Positions 45,163 through 54,985 of a stretch of DNA of 64,000 nt are shown here, in pieces. The notes below the pieces were generated by a model. That model made no database searches. It saw only the letters and a program-made list of their open reading frames with translations, and was not told the DNA's origin. The position numbers and the translations under genes were made by a program. The DNA comes from Paralithodes platypus (Eukaryota > Arthropoda > Malacostraca > Decapoda > Lithodidae): the NCBI GenBank assembly GCA_032716605.1, contig CM064573.1, positions 5,037,782 through 5,101,781 of the forward strand, written 5' to 3'. How positions within the stretch are numbered: the stretch's first letter is position 1; each line of letters starts with the position of its first letter.

Positions 45163-45926
45163 GACGATCAGACTAAAACACGCCCATTAATAGGAAAAAT
45201 CACAACCATTTTAATTTTCAGCCAATGGTGATTAGCATATTTCCCATTTTTATAGAAATCAGTTACTTTGCAAATAGAGTAGCGAAATATGGAGTGATCA
45301 TGAAAACATGACATTACGGTACCCCTTGAGGTTTATGTCGCCTTTTTTATTAATTCCGGCTGTCATTAGACGATCTCATACAGCTTAGGAAGGATCTGTA
45401 AGTGTTGAAATGCTGAAGACTGTCTAGAATAACCGTCTGTCTTCCATAATTATATCCTTACTAATCTAAATAAAATTACCTCATAATAGACAAAAAAAAA
45501 TGTAAAGTGCGTCATGATCCTCAAGGGGTTAACATGATGATGATAGAAGACAATCATACATATTTTCATTCCTGATCCTACCTACAGTATAATTATGTCC
45601 CTTTTTTATTTATTCATTCTAGGCAACATTTATCCTCTAAGTCATCCATTAGTATTCTCATTAATATTATTGACCTACCGAATCATTTGTTATTAGCCAT
45701 TTCTAGACCGGTACTTTCTGGATTTGAATGATAAGTTGTAGGACTTTACTACATTACGGTTTTACTGGGCCGAGCTGTCTCGCCGTTGGCCGAGTTGTCT
45801 CGTTTTTACTGGGCCGAGCTGTCTCGCCGTTGGCCGAGTTGTCTCGTTTTTACTGGGCCGAGCTGTCTCGCCGTTGGCCGAGTTGTCCTGGCCGAGCTGT
45901 CCCGTGGGCCGAGTAGTCTAGCAACC
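44771..45926. mobile_element. TIR element with 8 bp TSD and arrayed subterminal repeats
   Basis: Left end GGGGACTGGACGACTCGGCC and right end (inverted) GGTTGCTAGACTACTCGGCC share 16 of 20 positions. Both are flanked by CTCATATA (44763-44770 and 45927-45934). Subterminal arrays of GACA.CTCGGCC fill 44781-44953. The inverse, GGCCGAG.TGTC, fills 45768-45918, including three 43 bp units. The interior has a 56 bp direct duplication (about 44980-45090) and (TA)n at 45095-45160. No transposase. The 8 bp duplication fits hAT, P or Merlin groups. The GG-rich ends do not look like hAT. Confidence 0.82.
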
Positions 45927-45934
45927 CTCATATA

Positions 45935-46499
45935 TGATGCAAGCTGTATACCTTCAAGCAACACAATAAGAATTAAATTGTCATTTTGAATATATATTAG
46001 TATGTTACATGTTATGTAGATGTTAATTTGTCAAGTAGCACTAAAACTGGACATTTATACTTATGACATCTAGGGATATTTTGTCCCACCATTGACGTTG
46101 GCAACTCCCGAATCTCACATCAACAATGGCGGGTGTTGGAGGAGTTTTGCTTGTGTACCTCCTCATAATGACGACAATTACACGATGACTGGCGCCTTTA
46201 CAGTAGGCTCTACTTATGTCTATTTAACTATGTCATGTCTGCAGAGTCTCTGGATAATGTTCAATTGCTTATTAATAGCGTTATTAGTACAAGGTAGGGA
46301 TTATTACGAATTAATGAGGACCAAGGACAAGGATAGTCAATATAATGTCTTTGTGGGGACCCTCCCCTCCCATTGTCCTTTGTGATCGTGCTGCCATCTC
46401 TCGAACGCGCGGCTCACTATTTACAGATTTGTGGCGTCTTCTTTTGTATCTAGGTTATATGATTGTAGTCTATGGGTTTGACAGACATTTTCCCCAGAA
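45935..46499. other. Spacer inside the composite
   Basis: No gene recognised. Short frames at 46092-46385 and 46345-46635 have no family resemblance. Confidence 0.4.
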
Positions 46500-47149
46500 C
46501 CACGTATCTACGAGCCAAGTAGGCCCGGGGAAACGAAAAGGAACTGACAAAAGTGTGAACCAGGCAAACGAAATAAAAGAACACCAACTATGGACAGGTT
46601 TAATAAACAAGTCAGAAGGGCTAAAGGTCAGTTGAGACCAAAGCAGCATGTTTGTGAGAGAATAAAGGCTGTGTGGCCTATGCTCACACAAAAGCAGAAT
46701 CCAGAGAAACCTCATGCTCAAGTCTTGTAAAACATCGACACGTAGTCATATGAAAAAACAATAAAACAAAAAGGCACAAAGGGAAAGAAACACAATGCAT
46801 CCCGCGGGAAGCATCTCCCCCCCAAGTTACGTTAAGGGTAGTTAAAGTGAACATGAACCCGAAAAGCGAGGGTAGAATCGACACACAACGACCGCTACGC
46901 GGCGTCGCGGACCAAACACCCCCGAAGAAAACAAATAAATAAACACGTCTCCAGCACTACGCGCACACCCATTAAACACGCCATAAATCCGTATAAAGTG
47001 CTGCCTACATCACTGAACATCCTTCTAAAACCTCAACAGCCTGAAAAAGCTCACACTCACTAATAGTTGAAGCGAAGGGGACGCAAAGCAGGCACTCGCG
47101 AAGCACAGACAAGAAAGACGTGTGACATCGACGGTGGGCGCGAAGTGAC
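46500..47149. other. Right interior of the composite
   Basis: Low-coding sequence in the same style as 43.3-43.6 kb (AAGTCAGAAGG, CAGTTGAGACC, GCTGTGTGGCC). It is CpG-bearing toward 46860-47130. No gene seen. Confidence 0.45.
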
Positions 47150-47431
47150 TGATACTTTGGCAGGTCCTGGCGCAGGCTCATAGAACATGGAGCATGGCTT
47201 AGAGGAGAGCAGCTAGATTAAATGGGTAACTATAACAATTCTTTCTCTCCTTCGCTTTCTCTTCCTTCTTAGTCGTCTCGGAGTGTGTACAACGTGCCTA
47301 GGCTAGTAGTGAATTGAGGTGCAACTCTACAGATTATTTGGTTACTTCGCGTGAGTACCGATAAATCGGCCCGCTGTGGTAGCGGCTTAGATCATAAGCC
47401 CTACGTTGGAAACGTAGAGACTGCTACTAAA
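47150..47431 (-). repeat. Right terminal inverted sequence of the composite
   Basis: Reverse complement of 25917-26205 with high identity, including GTTGCACCTCAATTCACTAC, AAGGAAGAGAAAGCGAAGGAG and CTGCGCCAGGACCTGCC. The outer 36 bp equal 26337-26372 inverted. Confidence 0.85.
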
Positions 47432-47439
47432 TCATACTG

Positions 47440-49999
47440 TATACAGCCCAAAATAAGTAGGCACATTTTTTCATTAGCAATTTTGGGCTCTAATCTTATA
47501 AATTTTCTTTTAGCCTACCAGACTTTTAGCTACTACCAATGTTAGTAAGTTAGCCTATACACTCGGCATAATCAAACGCTGTATGTTAGCATAGCCTAGG
47601 CCTATCTTAGGTTCTCAGGTTAAGTTATATTGTTTGGATATTTAAAGAAAGTAGAGGGATTAGGCTAGGATATACTGTAATGAAAAATTAGGGTAGCCTA
47701 TAATTGTACTCACAACCAATAGTATTGAATAGGCTAGTGTTTACAAATATTTTTTTCAAGGATTTTGTTTTGATTAGGCTAATATGATGACAATATTCAA
47801 GCAGACACTGCGGCAATATTAGCACGCTCTATGCGTCAGATTTTACCACTTTTTTCTGAAATCATCCCTCGGCGAGTGGTTATTTGCCTCCTGCTGGCAT
47901 TATATATGAATATGATGATGACACTAAGGTCTTCCGTATATAATAAAAAGATATTTTCACTACGCTCTAAATATTAAGAAAAAATGCCCATGACAAAAAT
48001 TGCGGCAGTCCGAGTCAAAGTATATAAACTTTGGTCCGATCGGCTGCTGGCAACGAGAGCCTGTGACGTCACAAGGGAACCCATCAATCCACCAATCATG
48101 TTTGTCCATCCGTCTTACAAGAGACAAATATTTCGATCCTCGATAAACATCAACTATTATGTTATTTTTGGTCTTTTCAACAACTTATGACATAACATAT
48201 TGGTTCATTGTTAACCAAGTAACACTGTTGTTCTACACTGCATACAGAATAATAAATTATGTGAGAGAAAAGGAAAGCCTTAGACAGCAGGCCAAATTCC
48301 GACAGCTTTATTTTCTGCATTGTACACTTTTATTAGAAATTTACAGTGTATGTTTTTATTAGTTAGTCGGATGTATTAACAACCCTCTGTATATCATATT
48401 TGTCCGAGAGCAGCCGCTGCAGCCCTATGCCGGATCCAAAGATAAAGATAAATGGGAACTTGTTGTTTGTTCTCTCTTTTTATTTATATACACCTTTCAG
48501 TAAAACCCTTAGCATAAACACTGAAAGGGTATATATAGTGAGAGATATCGTGTAGGCCTACTCATTTTAGTGGATAATTGTACAATTGTCAAAACATGAG
48601 CCTGGAACACGTACTGCGAAAAGGTAACTAGATTTATTGTCATAAATTTGTTTGTCATTTGAAGGTGCAGGGTATATGGCAATTAAGGAGCCTTGCTAGC
48701 CTCCCTGCCATATACAGTTTATTCACCATTCACAAGTTCAGTACAAGCTCCCACACTTTGGACAAAAATGTAACTAAAGGGGAAGGTATTTGTGAATGTA
48801 AATGTGAGTACAAGAGTGTGTGTTACTGTTTGTGTGTCCGCATATAATTGTGTGTGTATGCGTACAGGTTGTCAGTTATATAATTCCAAATACAATAGCT
48901 ACCCAAAGAAAGTAGAGAATGCATTGTTTTCTATTGCTACGAGAACAGTCAAAGAAAACGTAAACATACATATAGTATAGGAAACAATAATATTATTTGT
49001 ACAATTTCTACTTCACGCACGACATCGCTCAAACACTACACACACAGCTTTGGTGTGTGAAAATAGTATGGTTAGGATATCAACAGATTTCTTGTATTTC
49101 AATATTGATTATCCAAGCAATGCCATATACTTCATAGTGATTTTGAAGGTACAGTATATTGGTTGTAATCGAGTCCTTCTAATATAAGGATGGAAAGGTA
49201 AATAGCTCTCAATGTGCCCTATGATCAATTCCTTTTTCATACACTTGATTTTATTATGCATTCACTGTCAAAATGTATGGTCTTAAAAAGGGTATGAAAC
49301 GAGTAAAAAATATACCTTTATACAGGTAGCCTACACTCTACCAAAAAACCAATCTTTACACTGGTGAGCTGTAAATAATCTAGTGTAAACGGAATGAATC
49401 GGGTGAAACATACGTCTGTGAGGTATTATCATAAGATTTCGACCCACTTCCAGAATGTTTAGAGCGTTAGCGTAAAGGTTGTTTTTTCGTCGAGTGTACA
49501 TTAGTTATATAAAACAATCTATTATAAAGATAAGAAGATAACTCACTATCACTATACCCGGTTATTGTTTATACGTTTTGTAGGCCTATACCCTTTTTAT
49601 ACCCTTTATTTTTTTACAGTGTAAATGTATGATGTGAGGTGGGCTCCAACCCTCCCTCCAGATACTTATTATTACCTGTAAATAATCAAGGGTAAGAAAA
49701 AGGAATATACGAAGATAACTCAATAAAAACGGCATATCACATCTGCGTATATTGATAGTGATGTACTTTTCTATCCTTAGCCTTCAATAGATGGGTTTAT
49801 TACTACCAATATACCTATTTATTAGTGGCCCCTCCATCATTGACGATATGCCTATTATATAATAGCTCTTTTTCAAACACCCGCTGTCAGCCTGTTTGAA
49901 ACACCCGCCACAGGGGAAAAAGTGCAGACATCATAAGTGCAAAGCTCATTCTCTTATGGAATCGCCTTTATGATTGGGTACTCGCTACGAAAAAACTTC
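47440..49999. other. AT-rich spacer with small repeats
   Basis: No gene recognised. A scrap of the 24.5 kb fold-back family lies at about 47877-47930. An 18 bp-armed hairpin (TATACACCTTTCAGT and its inverse) is at 48485-48537. GT-rich sequence occurs near 48790-48870. Confidence 0.5.
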
Positions 50000-52052
50000 G
50001 TAAAAAATAAAAAAAGAATTAATAACTTAAGAATTTGTATAATAAAGTTTCCCAACTTTGTGGATGTCTTTTTGTGGATTCTATCCGAGACGCTGAAGCT
50101 CGCAGCGTCATCCCGCCTTCCTTCCCCTGTGGCCATCCCGAGCAGGTGTGCCTAGCCTGTCCTCCGCTTCATTCGACATTCGTTCACCTCTAGCTAGTCT
50201 TTTGCTCATTTGTATTTATCGGAGATGTTCTAGAATAGGCTTAGATTAGCTAGGACGGTCGGCCCCATTGGTACGTCCACAGGAAGTGTTAAAATAGGGT
50301 ACTTATGCGAGGCGCTTCGTCGGTCCACCCTGGACACGCGTGCCATTTGTTTTTTCTTTTTGTTCTGCGCCTTAGCTTTGCTATAACCTAGTTATTTAGG
50401 ATGCTATATATCTGCGGAGCTGTTACTAGCCATCTCTATGATGGAGTAGCATTTTTTGCTTTTCTAGCAGATGTGCTGGTGTAAGAGTTGTCCCACGTGG
50501 TGGGGAACTTTCCAGAATCCGAGTTTGCTTTTTTCCCCTCTGGCGTGGGGCGCCATGCGTGTTGCTGCTGCTGTGTCATCTTGGGAGGTAAGGGTGTCTT
50601 ATTCGTCGCAATATTTGCCTTGAGCCTCGTGGCCAGCCTCAGTAGGGATATTCTTAGTTGGCTAGGGGATATTATTAATTGCTTAATTATTGATATGTAT
50701 AAGCCTTAAAATGTGACCTTCGCTTTCATGTGGTGTTATTATACATGTTGGGAAGGTGTCAGGAGACATTCTGACTTATGTGGGTATTTTTGTGGATGGC
50801 TGCCTTGCCCGGACAAGTCAGCACTCTCAAAAGTCATGGTGTTTCCCTCCGGTGATCTTTACCGGGTATTGATGCCAGAGGCTCGCCTTGCAGGCGGGCA
50901 GGGAATAGATCCAATGAACCCGGTCTGGAGTACCACTAGACTCCCGGCGGAAGTGCAGATTCCTAAGGGGGTGATTTCGGCCCGGTCGAAAGAACTCTAC
51001 CTATACAGATAGCCTCACGCGGCAAGACATGACTTTGAATCCGCCCGGCGGAAAAGTCCAGTAATTAACCCTTTTCACGCATTTATGACGCAGAGGTTGC
51101 CAGATTAGCAATAAGAAATAGAGTTCTCTCACTCTTATAATTACATCTCCAAAATTAGTTTTCTGCCCACATCTAACTCAAAGACAACTGCAGAGGTTGA
51201 AGTAACTAAACTAAAGGTTTCTAAATACCCCTGATGGTAACAAAGGCTTTAAAGTATCCCCAATAGGCTCAAAATCGCGTCATATGTCGGAGAGGGTTAA
51301 CTATCTGTCAGGTCCTTCTAGATGATTCGTTAGTTAATAAATATCCGAAAGGAGTTATCTAAAAGTATAGGTCAGTGACATTTGGTCACAGGTAAGCAGT
51401 TCAAAAATAGAAAGGATCTCCGAGGTCTTTTCGAAGACAAGTGTGACGGAAGATTAGAGTGGCGGTGTGGCTACATCTAATTTTCCGGCGCATTTGGGGT
51501 ATAATGATGTGTGAATGTCTCGGTTTATCCTTATGAGCATTGATTCCTGGAAATCTTCTTTCCAGATCACAACACATCTGTTGGGGCACCGGACACCAGG
51601 GGGAGGGGCCAATCCCGGCGGAGGGGGTCGTTAAGTCTCCATCATGCCCTTAGTCACGTTGTGCTCTACCCCAACTTGCTCTAAAATTCTGGTCTTTTAC
51701 CATAAATTATGTGTAAGGTGTGTAAAGTGCCTCAATAGGTCCAGAGGAGTCTGAGTTTCTTAAGAAGTGTGGCGTGTGCACAGGCCTGAGTAATGGATTA
51801 TTAACCCACTGAGCCCCAGGCAATGTAATATAAACAGTTGTCAAAAAACTGTTTTTTCCAGAAAGCACCTGGAATGGATTAGAAATGAAGGAAAACCCAC
51901 AAAAAAACGATCCCCTAAGTCATTGAGAGGTCTTAAGGGGCGCCCAAAAGTCGGAATTAACATGGGGAAATGGGTAGGCAAAAACATGAAAAAACACGTT
52001 TTTGCGTGCTCGCTCCATGCGGTTGGACTTTGAGGGTTTTTAACCATCGGCA
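50000..52052. other. Spacer with doubtful coding remnant
   Basis: A 99-codon frame at 50713-51012 contains HSDLCGYFCGWLPCPD, a Cys-rich pattern that could be a retroelement gag remnant. This is not firm. A 70 bp scrap of the 1.47 kb tandem unit is at 51133-51202. Confidence 0.3.
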
Positions 52053-52771
52053 TTGTTGCGTAGGATACTTACACAGTTCCAATGCAAATCTGAGTCCTCT
52101 AGGTGCCATAGGACCGGAGTAATTAACCACGACGCACCCTATGCGTCTCTGGGGTTTTGGGTTACATACATTGCCGATGCATATGCTGTGACTCTGGTGC
52201 CCAGTGGATTAAATCAGAGAGACCAATCATGTCTAGTAGCATTACAAGAAATTAAATTTTTTTTTAATTCTTATACAAAAGACATAGCTCATAAAGCCCT
52301 TCACTGTGATGATGAGGCACTTTGGGACCAATTAGTTATTAAATCGCCAGTGATTAAAACTCCCCCCTTCTCGGTCCAGCTCTAAAGTAAAACCCAAGCC
52401 CAAAATTCTATCTAAAGAAATTGTGAGCAGCAGTGACAATAGTGACTCCTCAATTAGGGCAACCCCCCCGGCCGCCATAAGAGAGCGCGGTCTACATCAC
52501 CGCAAGAGGACCGTACCAGGTCCCGGTCGAGATCGCCGCTCAAGCGGTCCTATAAGTCGTCCACAGAGACGTCGAGATCGCTCAAGAGGCGGAAAACTGA
52601 CGCGGCGACGTCTAGTGGCAAACAGTCAGATGGAAAGGGTCATAAACATTCCCATAAGGAGGCGACGTGCTCGCGGCACCGGCAATCGCCGGGGTCGCGT
52701 CCACCGCCCTCCGCCCCTACCTCTACCATGTCTAACGTCCAATCTGGCAGTTCCGAGGTGGGGATGGAGGG
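52053..52771 (+). pseudogene. Unidentified protein remnant with SR-rich tail
   Basis: A frame ending at 52385 contains PSGLNQRDQSCLVALQEIKF and HCDDEALWDQLVIKSP. In a second frame the sequence continues as an Arg/Ser-rich stretch (TRSRSRSPLKRSYKSS, then HKHSHKEATCSRHRQSP) up to the MITE at 52772. The two pieces probably belong to one protein, perhaps a retroelement structural protein or a host SR-like fragment. I cannot name it. It is interrupted by the MITE. Confidence 0.35.
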
Positions 52772-53678
52772 CAGTGGCGTCACCAGGGGGGGGCTTGGGG
52801 GGGCTTTGGCCCCCCCAAATCAAGGACTCAGCCCCCCCAAAAATGCTCTGGTTCAATGTTATTTTAATACCACGAATTTTGTTGATATACAGGTATTTGA
52901 AGATAAATATTGAATCTATATGCTCTAAAGATCATAAGAAAATGTGTTTTAACCCTCGGCAAAACCTAATAAAAAAGTATGGTACTAAAATGTCTTTTTC
53001 GTAACAAGGTTGTCAATACGGTATTTTCAGTCATCGATAGCTCTAAAGATCATATGCAAATGTGTTAAACCCTCGGAAAAACCTAATATAAAAGTATGGT
53101 ACTAAAATGTCTTTTTCGTAACAAGGTTGTCAATACGGTACTTTTCCGTTATCAATGTACAATCAAGCTGAAGATTGCAGAGTAAACACCATAGACTTCA
53201 TCGACTTTCTTTCACCTTCGTGTATAATCGACAGCCCTTTTTTTTTTTTTTTTTATTAAGGGATTAGTACTCAACCTGTGGGGGCGGCAGCCCCCACCCA
53301 TAATACTAGGTTAGGTTAGGTAAGGTTGTTAGGATAGGCTAATGTCTTTTCAAATCACTATGGGGGGGGGAGGGGGGGGCGTCTCAACATCGATCGATAG
53401 GCCTAATGGGGAAAATAGGTTTTCCCGAGATTTCTAATTAATTACAAATTTCACAATTTCACTTTTCAATCAATGTAAACGTTTTATGATTAATTATGAT
53501 TAGTTCATTATAACTGTTGATGGTTTTGCATTTTACTTAGTTTTATTGCTTTCCACCGTTTACATTTTTTGGTTGTTTCTTTAGTTTTTCCTTTTGTTAA
53601 AGAGCATTTTTTGGGGGGCTGAGTCCTTGATTTGGGGGGGCTAAGCCACCCCCCCCCCCCCCCCTGGTGACGCCACTG
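52772..53678. mobile_element. G-rich TIR element (MITE), hAT-like ends
   Basis: 78 bp inverted arms, 52772-52849 and 53601-53678. They start CAGTGGCGTCACCAGGGGG and include CAAATCAAGGACTCAGCCCC. Inside, a 118 bp block starting CTCTAAAGATCAT is repeated at 52923 and 53041, and poly-T and G-runs occur. CAGTGGCG ends resemble hAT-type elements. No matching 8 bp flank was found (ATGGAGGG against ATTTTCTC). No coding capacity. Confidence 0.8.
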
Positions 53679-53965
53679 ATTTTCTCTTGATTTACTTCAT
53701 TCACCAGACCAGATACGAATCAGAATGAACTGTGTGAACATGACTAATGAAGTAGTCTAAACGTTACAAATAGCAACAACAACCCAAGAACCCTCTAAAA
53801 ACTACGGTACTCTACTACATCTACTCAATGTATAACAGCATAAGATTGCGAGAGATATTGAATCCCTGAATACAAAATATATTAATGCACAATATGCTGT
53901 ATTAGTTAATCTCACATGCCTTCAAGAAAATATACTAATTTCAGATTATATGTATATATATATAT

Positions 53966-54669
53966 AGTAGAACCAACGTAGGGAGGAATGTAGAAAAACT
54001 CATTTTGACGACGTTTCGATAAATCTATTCTCATCTTCAGGTCTATAAACAAAGAGAAAAACTTATGTTAAGCTAATGAAATTATATAATACAAAGTACG
54101 TAAAAACATTTTACTCGATAGGTAATAATTATTAAGAAGTTTATTAAATCTAAAAAGTTGTTTTAGGAAAAATAATAACACGCGGAGTGCACGAGGTTGA
54201 TAAATAATACATACATGTATGAGAACGACGAAAAGAAATTAAAAATCTATTGGAGATAGACTAACTAAAGCAACTGAAAAATTTAAAATTCTTACAAGAA
54301 TTGAGTTGAGTACATGTAGTGAGAATATAATTATATAAAGGAACAAATACCTAACAGTATCTAAAGCCTAGCGTAATGTAAATGTGGAAAAGAGAGCAAA
54401 GCGAATCATAAGGGGAAACATAGGAAATAACTATAAAACCTAGGGGAAAGACTCACCAGTTTAGAAGCTTAGTAGATCGCATGCAGACTCGTGAGTACCT
54501 ATACTGGGTTGGACAACTTTAGTGTGGAGAGCTTCCGCTATACGCAACTCCATGTTTGTAGGGTAACTGGCGAGAATTTTTAATTCTGAATCACTCATTG
54601 GGTGGTCGTGAGCATGTGAGTGATCTCTAATGGCCGAAAATTATGGTTTTTGAAGCATTTGGCCTGTTT
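53966..54669 (-). pseudogene. Penelope-like element, 3' part
   Basis: Minus-strand frame encodes the end of the GIY-YIG endonuclease region: FSAIRDHSHAHDHPMSDSEL, then LKILASYPTNMELRIAEALH and a stop near 54475. A missing T near 54640 shifts the frame. The 3' UTR extends to about 53966 and contains CTGAAGATGAG...CGAAACGTCGTC at 54043-54008. The element is cut at 54669 by a LINE and continues at 58897. Confidence 0.8.
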
Positions 54670-54985
54670 AATAATAATAATAATAATAATATTTATTCAG
54701 TCAGCAATTTACAGAGTTGGTACCACATAGTTTGTTACAAATATGACATGTACCAGCCTTGCATAATTCCAACTAAGGATAGCCCAATAAGGCCGTTAGG
54801 CGTATTTCCATTGGGGTCCTTGTGGGATTAGGTTAGCTGGGGAAAAGGGGAGGATAAAGAAATAGATACTTTAGAGAAAGTATTTCTAGGGGGTTATTTT
54901 AAGATACCTTACATCCTATAGTAAATATCAGTAATCCATAATCAGTAATCATTTCAGTTTGGTTTGTCTATCTCTTATGTCGTAT

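Larger units (their letters stand above)
25873..47431. mobile_element. Candidate giant TIR-bounded composite element (21.6 kb)
   Basis: Left sequence 25917-26205 and right sequence 47150-47431 are inverted relatives of about 280 bp. A 36 bp block TTTAGTAGCAGTCTC...GTAGGGCTT is identical at 26337-26372 and inverted at 47396-47431. The outer ends are flanked by the identical octamer TCATACTG at 25865-25872 and 47432-47439, as expected of a target duplication. Between them is low-coding repeat DNA of consistent style, plus nested insertions at 31.3-32.4, 33.5-42.8, 43.8-44.5 and 44.8-45.9 kb. Without those the core is about 9 kb. No transposase was found. Alternatively, these could be two related MITE ends flanking unrelated DNA by chance. 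Confidence 0.5.

Noticed and set aside
45728..45989. Frames rich in AELSRFYW-type repeats
   Set aside because: Translation of the 43 bp subterminal repeat units of the TIR element.
25917..47431. Reading the 21 kb composite as an integrated large virus
   Set aside because: No viral structural or replication protein is visible. The coding parts are all LINE or BEL/Pao, and the rest is low-coding repeat DNA.
50713..51012. 99-codon frame as a real small gene
   Set aside because: Cys pattern is suggestive only. No family was recognised and surrounding sequence looks decayed.
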